Shown: positions 1 through 8,594 of the stretch, one piece after another
Position numbering within the stretch: position 1 is the stretch's first letter
Layout of the letters: each line of letters starts with the position of its first letter
Source: Lachnospiraceae bacterium
Lineage (GTDB): Bacteria > Bacillota > Clostridia > Lachnospirales > Lachnospiraceae
NCBI GenBank assembly: GCA_900757145.1
Contig: CAAEMT010000017.1
Location: forward strand, 1-42,111
Direction of reading: 5' to 3'
DNA length: 42,111 bases
The notes under the pieces: generated by a model
The model's database searches: none
What the model was told of the DNA's origin: nothing
The model's input: the letters and a program-made list of their open reading frames with translations, nothing else
Position numbers and translations under genes: made by a program

Positions 1-361
1 AGAGCATAATGGTATTGAGGTATTATAGCAACAAAAAATGAATATTCCCGTACACGCCAGTGGAATTTAGTCTTACATATACACAATTATACTCTATAAA
101 TTACTTGACACAAAATCAATTATTTTATTTACTTTGGAACTCTACATGTTGACTTCAGCGTCTGATGTTATGCTAATAAATATGATAAAATAACGACTTT
201 TAAGGCTGTGATAGAATTTACTTCTGCACTGGAATTTACTTTTTCAAGTCAGCCTCATATTGTCGAATCCTGAAAAATCTGATAAGATATGGACATTGCG
301 GCATCGGCTATACAGTTTTTGTACAGCCAGAACGGAATCACAATGCCGCACAGGAGGGTTT
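1..361. other. AT-rich upstream region without a gene
   Basis: No convincing coding frame is present. The stretch is AT-rich and holds loose promoter-like words, such as TTGACA at 105-110, TTGACT at 149-154 and TATGAT at 181-186, but none pairs with a partner at 16-18 bases, so no promoter is called. The last 65 bases form the leader of the lipid kinase gene and contain nested inverted repeats. Confidence 0.5.
297..350 (+). promoter_or_regulatory. Nested hairpin in the lipid kinase leader
   Basis: TGCGGCAT (297-304) pairs perfectly with ATGCCGCA (343-350). Inside it, GGCTATAC (306-313) pairs with GTACAGCC (321-328) with one mismatch around a T5 loop. The structure ends two bases before the AGGAGG of the next gene, so it could affect ribosome access. 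No known riboswitch was recognised. Confidence 0.35.
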
Positions 362-1360
362 ATGTACTATTTTATTGTCAATCCAGCTTCCGGCTCCGGG
401 CGCGGACGCACCGTCTGGAACACAGTCCGCACAGAACTTGACCGGAACAATATCTTATACAAAGATTTTCTGCTGTCACGCCGAGGCGAGGCGCGCGCGC
501 TGGCAGCCTCACTTTCCCACTCAAAGCAGCCGTTCACACTCATCGTTGTCGGCGGTGATGGTACGATCAATGAAACGATCGATGGCCTCTTCAGCGGACT
601 GGATCTATCCGTGGAACGGAAATACTCAAAAAAAGGGCACACACCGGAGGATATTCTCTGTAAGGAGGACAGAGTCATTCCGCATATTACATTTGGCTGC
701 ATACCTACTGGTTCCGGAAATGATTTTGTCAGAGGTCTTCATCTCGCAAAAGATCCGATTGAAGCGCTGCATGCGATTCTCGATCCAAAAGAACTGTGCC
801 CCATCAACATCGGGATCACGCAGTCCGGTCAAAAAAAGCGTTTCTTTGCCGTAAGCTCAGGTATCGGATTCGATGCTTCCGTGTGCAACTGTGTGCTCGA
901 CTCCGGTCTAAAAAATGCTCTGAACCGTTTCCATTCCGGTAAGCTCGTCTATATGTTTACCGCGCTTTGGATACTCCTTACAATGAAACGGAAAACCTTA
1001 TACGTCACAATAAATGACGGTGCGGCACAGGCCTTTCCGAATGCGTATTTTGCTGCTGCGATGAATCTGCGCTACGAGGGCGGAGGATTTTTATTTTGTC
1101 CTGATGCAAAAGCTGATGACGGCTGCCTTGATCTGATCGTTGCAAATAATATTTCAAGACTTCGCGCGCTCACTGTCCTGCCGCTTGCACTGTTCGGACG
1201 CCACACAAACAAACGCGGGGTCACAATCTGCCGCTGCAAAACGGCAACGATCAAAACAAACGCACCTCTTTGTGTACATACGGACGGAGAGATTCCCGGC
1301 TTTTTTGAAGAGGTTTCTTTTTCTCTCCACGAAAAAAAGCTGGCTGTTATCATACGATAA
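362..1360 (+). CDS. Diacylglycerol/lipid kinase family protein (YegS/DgkB type)
   Basis: A 332-residue soluble kinase that is expected to phosphorylate diacylglycerol or a related lipid with ATP at the inner face of the membrane. The N-terminus YFIVNPASGSG, then VVGGDGTINE (the GGDGT nucleotide-binding motif) and PTGSGNDFVRGL are the hallmarks of the DAGK catalytic domain; the remainder matches the beta-sandwich domain of this family in length. The start was set at the ATG preceded by AGGAGGG at 352-358; a longer frame from a TTG at 260 has no ribosome site and would run through the leader hairpins. The exact lipid substrate cannot be read from the sequence. The stop codon lies inside a terminator hairpin that serves the convergent glycosyltransferase gene. 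Confidence 0.9.
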   Translation: MYYFIVNPASGSGRGRTVWNTVRTELDRNNILYKDFLLSRRGEARALAASLSHSKQPFTLIVVGGDGTINETIDGLFSGLDLSVERKYSKKGHTPEDILCKEDRVIPHITFGCIPTGSGNDFVRGLHLAKDPIEALHAILDPKELCPINIGITQSGQKKRFFAVSSGIGFDASVCNCVLDSGLKNALNRFHSGKLVYMFTALWILLTMKRKTLYVTINDGAAQAFPNAYFAAAMNLRYEGGGFLFCPDAKADDGCLDLIVANNISRLRALTVLPLALFGRHTNKRGVTICRCKTATIKTNAPLCVHTDGEIPGFFEEVSFSLHEKKLAVIIR

Positions 1361-1367
1361 CAGCCAG
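1332..1367 (-). terminator. Intrinsic terminator of the mutY-glycosyltransferase unit
   Basis: A perfect 12-bp stem (1340-1351 with 1356-1367, loop ATAC) is followed on the minus strand by seven T (complement of the A-run at 1332-1338). It overlaps the last codons and stop of the convergent lipid kinase gene. On the plus strand no T-run follows, so it is directional. Confidence 0.85.
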
Positions 1368-1397
1368 TCATTATGAAAAGCAGTATAGCCTGCTTCT

Positions 1398-2420
1398 TTA
1401 ATTAAATCCCACAAATTTCTGCGCGATTTTATATGCACCCTTCGACAGCTGCCTTCCCGCCTTTCCCGGCAGATTCATTGCCTCTCCAAACAGGCTGTGG
1501 CGTATCGCACGGTACAGTTTCACGTCTTTTTCTTTCAGATAGTTCCAGACATCAGCCTTCTTTTCCAAAGCTTCCTGCGTGCCGGAAAGAATCAGCATGA
1601 TCGACGTAACAGTCATAATCTTCGTGAGATAAATCGTCATATACTTTTTCAGCCTCGGACTCTTATCTGAAAAATCTTCAGCCGCCATTACATCTATCAT
1701 GATCTTATTGACGCGTATCTGCTGATCGATCCTGCCGATCATCACCTTTTCATTGACTGACTGATCCTCTCTTCCGATAAAGTAATGATACAGATTGACA
1801 TCCATATAGTACATACGCTTCACATAAGGGAAGGGCTGAAACGCAAAAATATTGTCCACATAAAACGTATGCTTCGGAAGCTCCATACCGCAGTCGCGAA
1901 GCATCTGTGTCCGGTAAAAAATATTGTGCATCAGAATATACTGTGTCTGGCGCATATGACGCATTGCATCCCAGCCAAAAACCTCGTCCACTGGGAATAC
2001 ATTCGCAAAGCGCATCAGCTTCTTGTGCTTCGCGCCTGCCTTATCATATACAAAATTAGCAAGCAGCATATCGACACCGCCCTGCGCCTCAAGCTCTTTC
2101 ATCTTGCGGATGATCTTTACAAGTCCCTTCGTATTCACCCAGTCGTCACTGTCTACGACCTTATAATACAGCCCTGACGCATTGCGAAGCCCCGTATTTA
2201 CCGCCTCGCCATGTCCGCCGTTTTCCTGATGGATCGCCTTTATGATACCGGGATATCTGGCAGCATACATATCTGCGATCTCCGGCGTGCGGTCCTTTGC
2301 CGAACCATCGTCCACGATAAGTATCTCTACATCCTCTCCGACTGCAAGGATCGACTTGATACATTTTTCCATATATGCTTCTGAATTATAACAAGGAATT
2401 GCCACTGATAAAATCTTCAT
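1398..2420 (-). CDS. Family 2 glycosyltransferase
   Basis: A 340-residue GT-A fold glycosyltransferase that transfers a sugar from a nucleotide-sugar donor to an unknown acceptor, probably a cell-surface glycan. The N-terminus LSVAIPCYNSEAYMEKCI, the ILIVDDGS motif and KVVDSDDWV (the DxD-like metal and nucleotide site) are typical of GT2. There is no clear membrane segment, so it is likely cytosolic or peripheral. The start has AGGAGA upstream. It lies 32 bases after mutY on the same strand and shares the strong terminator; the pairing with a DNA repair gene gives no hint of the acceptor. Family assignment is secure, the substrate is not. Confidence 0.88.
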   Translation of the reverse strand: MKILSVAIPCYNSEAYMEKCIKSILAVGEDVEILIVDDGSAKDRTPEIADMYAARYPGIIKAIHQENGGHGEAVNTGLRNASGLYYKVVDSDDWVNTKGLVKIIRKMKELEAQGGVDMLLANFVYDKAGAKHKKLMRFANVFPVDEVFGWDAMRHMRQTQYILMHNIFYRTQMLRDCGMELPKHTFYVDNIFAFQPFPYVKRMYYMDVNLYHYFIGREDQSVNEKVMIGRIDQQIRVNKIMIDVMAAEDFSDKSPRLKKYMTIYLTKIMTVTSIMLILSGTQEALEKKADVWNYLKEKDVKLYRAIRHSLFGEAMNLPGKAGRQLSKGAYKIAQKFVGFN

Positions 2421-2452
2421 AACGAGTTCTCCTGTTTTTCCGTATTTTTTCT

Positions 2453-3565
2453 CTATTCTTCTTTATATTTCTCCTGTCCAATCCGTATACTCAGATATTT
2501 TGTATACGATGCAAATGCCGCGGGCACCGGATATTCCCGCTCAGTGCGCACCGGCTCGACAAAAAGCATCCAAGGCAGATCTTCACACGCCAGATGTCCA
2601 TCCGGTAAAGGCTTCTGATCCTCGACAAGCACCATATATGCTGTCATCTGCCATTCCACATGACTGAAGATGTGCTTTGCGCACGGCAGCATCTGTATAC
2701 GGATCGGTGAAAGGCGAAACTGGCGCACGTAAGCAAGAGCCTCATCCTGTGTCAGATGTCCCTCCGTATTCGGAAGCTCATAAAGACCTGCAAGAAGTCC
2801 CGTATCTGGTCTGTGCCCGATCAGAGCACGCTCACTGTCACGGATCACAAACACTGTTCTTTTTTCTATACGCCGCGCCTTTTTTGAAGCTTTCACCGGA
2901 AGCTGCATCTGACAGGAATTCTCATACGCATAGCACGCAAAACGCACCGGACATCTCCCGCAGTCCGGCTGCCCGTTTGGCAGACAGACGGTAGCCCCAA
3001 GCTCCATCAAAGCCTGATTGAACGCGCCTGCGCGTTCCTGCGGAATGATCGCACGCACCACATCCTCGAACTGTTTTTTCACCGACTGCTTCAGGATATC
3101 CCGTCTGTCTCCACAGATGCGGCTGATTACTCGCAAAACATTTCCGTCAACTGCCGGAACAGCCTGTCCGTATGCGATCGAAGCGATCGCCCCCGCCGTA
3201 TAGCTTCCAATCCCGGGGAGCTTCAAAAGCTCCTCATACGCGCACGGCAGTTCTCCCTGATAGTCACGCACCGCGATCTGCGCCGCTTTCTGCATATTCC
3301 GCACCCTGTTATAATAGCCAAGCCCCTCCCACAATTTGAGAAGCTGCTCCATCGGACAGGCAGCAAGAGCCGCCACATCCGGAAGAGCGGCGATAAAACG
3401 TGCAAAAAACGGCTTTACAGCTTCCACTCTCGTCTGCTGAAGCATGATCTCCGATACCCAGACGTAATAAGGCTGCGGGTTTTCTCTCCACGGAAGCGCA
3501 CGCGCATTTTCGTCAAACCATGCAAGCAGCGCTGTGTCGATCCCTTCAAGTCTCTTTGTATCCAT
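2453..3565 (-). CDS. mutY: A/G-specific adenine DNA glycosylase MutY
   Basis: Removes adenine mispaired with 8-oxoguanine or guanine in base excision repair. The 370-residue protein has the HhH-GPD glycosylase domain with catalytic Glu39 in SEIMLQQT, the hairpin LPGIGSYTAGAI and catalytic Asp140 in AVDGNV. Four cysteines (194, 202, 205, 211) form the 4Fe-4S site with spacing 7-2-5 rather than the 6-2-5 of E. coli. The C-terminal third fits the NUDIX-like domain that reads the 8-oxoG strand. The start was placed at the ATG with GGAAGGG upstream; 22 further in-frame codons upstream lack family similarity. It is followed closely by the glycosyltransferase gene. Confidence 0.95.
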   Translation of the reverse strand: MDTKRLEGIDTALLAWFDENARALPWRENPQPYYVWVSEIMLQQTRVEAVKPFFARFIAALPDVAALAACPMEQLLKLWEGLGYYNRVRNMQKAAQIAVRDYQGELPCAYEELLKLPGIGSYTAGAIASIAYGQAVPAVDGNVLRVISRICGDRRDILKQSVKKQFEDVVRAIIPQERAGAFNQALMELGATVCLPNGQPDCGRCPVRFACYAYENSCQMQLPVKASKKARRIEKRTVFVIRDSERALIGHRPDTGLLAGLYELPNTEGHLTQDEALAYVRQFRLSPIRIQMLPCAKHIFSHVEWQMTAYMVLVEDQKPLPDGHLACEDLPWMLFVEPVRTEREYPVPAAFASYTKYLSIRIGQEKYKEE

Positions 3566-3666
3566 ATGTGTTTCCCTTCCAACTTTGCATATGTGTATCA
3601 TACCACTGTTTTCCCCAAAACAAAAGGACAATTTTCAAACAGCATAAATCGGCCGCCAGGTAAGTA

Positions 3667-4446
3667 TTACATCGTTATAAAAGTCGTATACCCTTGACGG
3701 CGAAGCGCCTGTTCCATGCGCACCGCATTGTCGAGCTGACGGTAAGCTCCTACCTGCACCTTATAGTAATCATCCTCCCGCAGTATATAAGCCGGAAAAT
3801 TCTGTTCCAGCAGCCGGTATAAAAGCTCTTCCGCGTATTCTCTGCGTCTGAATGCTCCCGTCTGAATCCGGTAAAGAACCTCCTGTGACTGCGGCGGCAC
3901 AGGATTTTCCTCCACATCGTATCCGAGTGTCTTAAGCACACCGTCTGCAATTGCCTGCGCCGTCTCATCAAAGGCGCCATCAAACAGTGCATTATCCGCA
4001 TCGGTATTCAAAAACCCAGTCTCCACAAGGACTGCCGGCATCCGGCTCCTCCTAAGTATCACAAGTCCGGGACGCTCCTTCACTCCGAGATTCCGAAATC
4101 CCACTTCTGCAAGCTCACGGTTGATATTTTCTGCAAGCTCTGTCTTCTTTCCCGAACGGTCATACACCAGCGACTCCACACCGGAATACTGATTTGCCTG
4201 CGGACTGGAATTTCTGTGAAAGGAGATCAGAAAATCTCCGCCCTCCTGATTCGCGATCTGCGCTTTTTCAAATGGAGTATCGTACACATCCTCCGTCCGC
4301 GTAAATACAGTTTCTACACCATTTCTCTCCAGTATCTCTCCGACTGCCAGCGCAAGTCTCAGCGTATCATCCTTTTCCTGCCTGCCCTCATATACCGCTC
4401 CCGGATCAGAGCCCCCATGTCCGGCATCTAAAATTACCTTCGCCAT
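3667..4446 (-). CDS. N-acetylmuramoyl-L-alanine amidase (Amidase_3) with SPOR repeats
   Basis: Predicted zinc amidase that cuts between N-acetylmuramic acid and L-alanine in peptidoglycan. The 259-residue protein starts directly with the catalytic domain: VILDAGHGG (His10), Glu24, SFHRNSS (His77) and VETGFLN (Glu142) are the expected zinc and catalytic residues. Residues about 188-259 carry two short motifs, YRIQTGAF and YKVQVGAY, which mark a SPOR domain that binds denuded glycan strands. No signal peptide is seen, so export would need a non-classical route or lysis, as for some endolysin-like enzymes. The ribosome site GGAGG lies in one arm of an inverted repeat. Confidence 0.9.
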   Translation of the reverse strand: MAKVILDAGHGGSDPGAVYEGRQEKDDTLRLALAVGEILERNGVETVFTRTEDVYDTPFEKAQIANQEGGDFLISFHRNSSPQANQYSGVESLVYDRSGKKTELAENINRELAEVGFRNLGVKERPGLVILRRSRMPAVLVETGFLNTDADNALFDGAFDETAQAIADGVLKTLGYDVEENPVPPQSQEVLYRIQTGAFRRREYAEELLYRLLEQNFPAYILREDDYYKVQVGAYRQLDNAVRMEQALRRQGYTTFITM

Positions 4447-4456
4447 ATAAAAATAT

Positions 4457-4500
4457 CCTCCGGCTGGTTTTCTTCATAGTATCATATGCCCCGCCGGAGG
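4457..4500 (-). promoter_or_regulatory. Inverted repeat overlapping the amidase ribosome binding site
   Basis: CCTCCGGC (4457-4464) and GCCGGAGG (4493-4500) are perfect 8-base complements separated by 28 bases. On the minus-strand mRNA the downstream arm holds the GGAGG Shine-Dalgarno of the amidase gene, so folding would hide it. No T-run follows, so it is not a terminator. Confidence 0.4.
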
Positions 4501-4529
4501 AATTGTTTCAAAAATGTATTCTGTTTCTC

Positions 4530-5984
4530 TTATTTCTTTGTTTTTTTCACTCTGCAGTCCTTTTCATACGATCGAAGCGATGCAAGCGCCTCTTTTGACA
4601 TAGGGAAGAGGATAAAAATATTAAACAGCGTCATCAATCCTACCCCGACATCTCCAAGATCCCATACAACTGTATATGCAGCCAATCCTCCAATAAACAG
4701 CATCACAAGAGCAAGTACCTTGTATGCTGTCTGAGAGAACCAGTTATCTCCGAACAGATACGAGACATTCGATCTCGCATAATATAAGATCCCTAAAAAA
4801 GTAGAAAAACTAAACAGCCACAAAACAACCGCAATAAAAATCACGCCGAACGTGCCCAGATGGTAATTCATTGCCGCCTGAAGATAATCCATACCTGCAA
4901 GCCCTTCCGTAAGCCCTGACGGCGTCAAAAGCATGATAAACGCCGTACAGCTACATATCAGAATCGTGTCAATGAAAACACCCAGTGCCTGCACAAGACC
5001 GATCTTTGCCGGATGATCCGTCTGCGCCGCAGCAGCCGCACACGGAGCCGACCCGGAACCTGCTTCATTAGAAAACAGTCCTCGCTTCACTCCATTCATC
5101 AGAACTGCGCCAAAACCTCCCGCAACTACCTGACGAATCCCGAATGCTTCTGAAAAAATGCGTCCCAGCACATCAGGTATCTGTCGGAAATTAATCACGA
5201 TCAGTACGATCGTCAGCAGGAAATAGCAGCCTGCCATAATCGGCACAAGCACATCCAGCACTTTTACTGTTGCATTCTTGCGGAGTACGATAAATGCAGC
5301 CAGTACAACGAGCATGATCGTTGTATAAAGCGGCGGAATATGAAAAGCATTTTTAAAGGAAGAAGCTACTGAATTACTGATTACCTGACTGATACCGCAC
5401 CAGCAGATCAATCCAGAAAGTGCAAACAGTACAGACAGAAGAATATACCTGCGCGGTTTTCCTCCGCGCTTTTCTTCTATATATTTATGGATATAGTATG
5501 CCGGACCGCCGCGGAAACCGCCGTAGAGCGGATCCTTTTCCTTATAAAGCTGAGCGAGCGTCGCCTCCACAAATGCAGTAGACGAACCGATCAGCGCCGT
5601 CACCCACATCCAAAATACCGCGCCTGCTCCTCCTGCCGAGATCGCAGCGACGACTCCGACAAGATTGCCCATGCCGACTCTGGTAGCAGTCGAAACGACC
5701 AGCGTCTGACACGCAGAAAGTGCACTGCTCTTCGATGCATGTCTTTTCTCCTGATGCTCCGTATTCCCCCTCTCCAATGTGACGCGGATCATATCTGGAA
5801 ACAGACGGATCGGCAGAAATCTCGTTTTGACCGTAAAATAAATTCCTGAAGGAATCAAGATAATCACGAGCAGAGATAGCGGCAGCGTTCCTCCTCCCGG
5901 CAGCGGTATATGTATTAAATCCCCCCACAAAAAGCCGTATACCGCCTCGATCAGCCCTGTGATTGCCTGTGTTATCGCATTCAT
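4530..5984 (-). CDS. Sodium:alanine symporter family protein (AGCS)
   Basis: A 484-residue integral membrane protein that should import alanine, glycine or glutamine with sodium ions. Family signatures include TRVGMGNLVGVVAAIS, GGFRGGPAYYI, and NGVKRGLFSNEAGSGSAP in the second half; about ten to eleven hydrophobic helices are visible and the C-terminus is basic. The length is normal for AGCS. It is divergent from a LysR gene, with a shared palindrome in the 172-base gap that could couple their control. The exact amino acid is not readable from the sequence. Confidence 0.93.
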   Translation of the reverse strand: MNAITQAITGLIEAVYGFLWGDLIHIPLPGGGTLPLSLLVIILIPSGIYFTVKTRFLPIRLFPDMIRVTLERGNTEHQEKRHASKSSALSACQTLVVSTATRVGMGNLVGVVAAISAGGAGAVFWMWVTALIGSSTAFVEATLAQLYKEKDPLYGGFRGGPAYYIHKYIEEKRGGKPRRYILLSVLFALSGLICWCGISQVISNSVASSFKNAFHIPPLYTTIMLVVLAAFIVLRKNATVKVLDVLVPIMAGCYFLLTIVLIVINFRQIPDVLGRIFSEAFGIRQVVAGGFGAVLMNGVKRGLFSNEAGSGSAPCAAAAAQTDHPAKIGLVQALGVFIDTILICSCTAFIMLLTPSGLTEGLAGMDYLQAAMNYHLGTFGVIFIAVVLWLFSFSTFLGILYYARSNVSYLFGDNWFSQTAYKVLALVMLFIGGLAAYTVVWDLGDVGVGLMTLFNIFILFPMSKEALASLRSYEKDCRVKKTKK

Positions 5985-6028
5985 AAGTACCCCCCTGTTT
6001 TTCGTCCTGTGTACAGATCTTTCTCAAA

Positions 6029-6089
6029 AATTGAAGTCCGTATACTTTTTTACGCAATACTTGCGTTTGTCTGCACTGTAGTATACAAT
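6029..6089. promoter_or_regulatory. Divergent promoter region with a LysR-type palindrome
   Basis: A perfect palindrome ACGCAA-TAC-TTGCGT spans 6052-6066. Its right half TTGCGT (6061-6066) is a -35 box 17 bases from TACAAT (6084-6089), reading toward the LysR gene. Its left half, read on the minus strand, is TTGCGT (6057-6052), 16 bases from TTCAAT (6035-6030), reading toward the symporter. GTATAC occurs on both sides (6040-6045, 6081-6086). A regulator bound at the palindrome would block or activate both promoters. Confidence 0.5.
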
Positions 6090-6156
6090 GAACCTTGATA
6101 TTTGTAAAATTGATATAAATTCTAATAGTCATAATTTTTTTCAATGGAGAAATCTC

Positions 6157-7038
6157 ATGGAAATCAGAAATCTTGAAAGTTTTATTCTCGCCGCAGAACT
6201 TGGAAGCTTCACAAAAGCCGCTGAAAAACTAGGATACACCCAATCCTCCGTTTCTTTGCAGATAAAATCACTTGAACGCGAGCTTGGCGTTTCCCTTTTT
6301 GACCGTGTGAATCATACTATAAGGCTGACATCGAAAGGAAAAGAAATCCTTGACCTTGCTCATCAGATCATCAAAACAACAGAACAGATGCGCAAGGCTG
6401 CCGATAACCCCCACAATCTGCACGGAAATATCCGCATTGCGATGGCATCTTCGATCAGCCATACACTTTTTAAAAACAAATTTGCAGAATTTCGAGAGCT
6501 TTTTCCCGAAATATCACTCCAGGTATTTCAATCGAGTACAGAGGATATGTTCCGCATGCTGAACCGCAATGAAGTCGATCTTGTATATACGCTCGATTAC
6601 CATATTTATGACAAAAATTATGTGATCGCATCTGAGCAGCCGATTGCATGTCACTTCGTCTCCTCCATTACCCATCCGCTTGCCTCCTGTCGTGATATTT
6701 CTTTTTCCGAACTCACGAAATGGCCGTTTATATTGACGGAAAAAGGGATGAGCTACCGCCGTATTCTTGATGAATACTTTGCGAAAAAATCCATGGCAGT
6801 TTATCCTGTGCTGGAGATCGGTGACGCCTCGCTGATCGTTGCTATGCTCAAAAAAGGAAAGGAACTCTCCTTCCTTCCTGATTATGTAACAGAAGAAGAC
6901 GTCCGTGCTGGGGCACTTATACGTCTTGACACGCCGGAAAACAAGATCACCATATGGAAACAGCTTCTCTATCACCGCGACAAATGGGTGACGCCGGAAA
7001 TGCAGACCGTCATAGACTATCTCTCAAGAGCAAATTGA
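6157..7038 (+). CDS. LysR family transcriptional regulator
   Basis: A 293-residue LysR protein: an N-terminal winged helix-turn-helix (residues 1-60, with the typical LGSFTKAAEKLGYTQSSVS helix pair) followed by a periplasmic-binding-protein-like effector domain from about residue 90. The start ATG has GGAGA seven bases upstream; the longer frame from 6088 overlaps the predicted -10 box and is rejected. It lies divergent from the AGCS symporter, the classical arrangement for a LysR protein controlling its neighbour and itself. The effector is unknown; an amino acid is a reasonable guess from the neighbour. Confidence 0.92.
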   Translation: MEIRNLESFILAAELGSFTKAAEKLGYTQSSVSLQIKSLERELGVSLFDRVNHTIRLTSKGKEILDLAHQIIKTTEQMRKAADNPHNLHGNIRIAMASSISHTLFKNKFAEFRELFPEISLQVFQSSTEDMFRMLNRNEVDLVYTLDYHIYDKNYVIASEQPIACHFVSSITHPLASCRDISFSELTKWPFILTEKGMSYRRILDEYFAKKSMAVYPVLEIGDASLIVAMLKKGKELSFLPDYVTEEDVRAGALIRLDTPENKITIWKQLLYHRDKWVTPEMQTVIDYLSRAN

Positions 7039-7097
7039 CGCAACCGGCAAAACAGACGGAAAAACCGTGCCAAACGCTCTCAAAGCCGCCTCCATCC

Positions 7098-7126
7098 TTG
7101 ACGCTGCCGGACGGAAACAGTATACT
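7098..7126 (+). promoter_or_regulatory. Sigma-A promoter of the FAD protein gene
   Basis: TTGACG (7098-7103) and TATACT (7121-7126) are separated by exactly 17 bases. The start codon lies 42 bases after the -10 box. Confidence 0.6.
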
Positions 7127-7167
7127 GAAAACAACGTATTTATTAAATATTTAAAGGAGATGAAGGT

Positions 7168-8538
7168 ATGAAATATGACGTTATTATCGTAGGAGCGGGA
7201 CCGGGAGGTATTTTCTCAGCATACGAGCTTATCCAGAAAAATCCGAATCTTAAAATTGCCGTGTTTGAATCCGGCTATCCGCTTGAGAAAAGGCGCTGTC
7301 CGATCGATGGGGAAAAAGTAAAGAGCTGTATCAAATGCAAAACGTGCGCGATCATGAGCGGCTTCGGCGGTGCAGGCGCATTTTCTGACGGAAAATATAA
7401 TATTACAAATGACTTCGGCGGCACGCTCCATGAACATATCGGCCGCACGCAGGCGATCGACCTGATGAAATACGTAGACGAGATCAATATCTCACATGGT
7501 GGGGAAGGAACACGCATGTACTCCACGGCAGGCACAAAATTCAAAAAGCTCTGTCTGCAGAACAAGCTCAAGCTTCTTGATGCTTCTGTGAGACATCTTG
7601 GCACAGATATTAACTACATCGTATTGGGTAATATTTATGATGAGCTTAAAGACAAAATGGATTTCTTTTTCCAGACTCCGGTCGATTCGATCGAGATCCT
7701 TAAGGACGGTTACCGCGTACACTGCGGCGAAGCTTACTCTGACTGCGCAAAATGCATCGTCTCTGTCGGCAGAAGCGGAAGCAAATGGATGGAGAATATT
7801 TGTAAGAGCCTTGATATTCCCACAAAATCAAACCGCGTCGATCTCGGTGTGCGCGTAGAGCTTCCGGCAGTCATCTTCTCCCACCTCACAGATGAACTGT
7901 ACGAGAGCAAGATCGTATACCGCACGGAAAAATTCGAGGATAATGTGCGCACGTTCTGCATGAACCCGAACGGCATTGTCGTAAATGAAAACACGAACGG
8001 CATCGTCACGGTAAACGGACACAGCTACGAGGGTGCGGAAAAACAGACAGAAAATACAAACTTTGCCCTGCTTGTCGCAAAGCACTTTTCCGAACCGTTC
8101 AAAGACAGCAACGGTTACGGTGAAAGTATAGCAAGACTCTCCAACATGCTTGGCGGCGGCGTTATCGTGCAGCGCTTCGGCGATCTTGTGCGCGGACGGC
8201 GCAGCAACGCAAAACGTATCGAGGAAGGACTCGTTGTACCTACTCTCGCCGCTACTCCCGGGGACTTAAGCCTCGTGCTCCCGAAGCGAATCCTTGACGG
8301 CATTATCGAAATGATCTATGCACTCGATAAAATCGCGCCAGGAACGGCAAACGACGATACGCTGCTCTACGGAGTCGAGGTCAAATTCTACAATATGGAA
8401 GTCGATATTGATGAAAACCTTGAAACGAAATATAAAGGGCTTTATATCATCGGAGACGGTAGCGGCGTGACACATTCCCTTTCCCACGCATCTGCAAGCG
8501 GCATATACGTTGCCCGTAAAATCACAGAAGAGATGTAA
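7168..8538 (+). CDS. FAD-dependent oxidoreductase, COG2509 type
   Basis: A 456-residue flavoprotein of a family of uncharacterised FAD-dependent dehydrogenases. The N-terminal Rossmann motif IIVGAGPGG binds FAD, and the C-terminal YIIGDGSGVTHSLSHASASG closes the FAD site. Between them the family marker is four cysteines (44, 54, 57, 60; C-x9-C-x2-C-x2-C) followed by GFGGAGAFSDGK. These cysteines could bind a metal cluster or act as redox thiols; this is inference. No membrane segment is seen. AAAGGAG lies before the start. It has its own promoter and is followed by an ABC importer with a separate promoter, so a common role is not shown. Confidence 0.85.
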   Translation: MKYDVIIVGAGPGGIFSAYELIQKNPNLKIAVFESGYPLEKRRCPIDGEKVKSCIKCKTCAIMSGFGGAGAFSDGKYNITNDFGGTLHEHIGRTQAIDLMKYVDEINISHGGEGTRMYSTAGTKFKKLCLQNKLKLLDASVRHLGTDINYIVLGNIYDELKDKMDFFFQTPVDSIEILKDGYRVHCGEAYSDCAKCIVSVGRSGSKWMENICKSLDIPTKSNRVDLGVRVELPAVIFSHLTDELYESKIVYRTEKFEDNVRTFCMNPNGIVVNENTNGIVTVNGHSYEGAEKQTENTNFALLVAKHFSEPFKDSNGYGESIARLSNMLGGGVIVQRFGDLVRGRRSNAKRIEEGLVVPTLAATPGDLSLVLPKRILDGIIEMIYALDKIAPGTANDDTLLYGVEVKFYNMEVDIDENLETKYKGLYIIGDGSGVTHSLSHASASGIYVARKITEEM

Positions 8539-8594
8539 GTCCCGCTGCCGGAACATTTTGCTGTGTTTTCTTTCATAATTTTTGTATCTCCCGC

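Noticed and set aside
260..361. In-frame TTG extension of the lipid kinase gene
   Set aside because: No ribosome site before the TTG, no family similarity in the 34 extra residues, and the segment forms leader hairpins.
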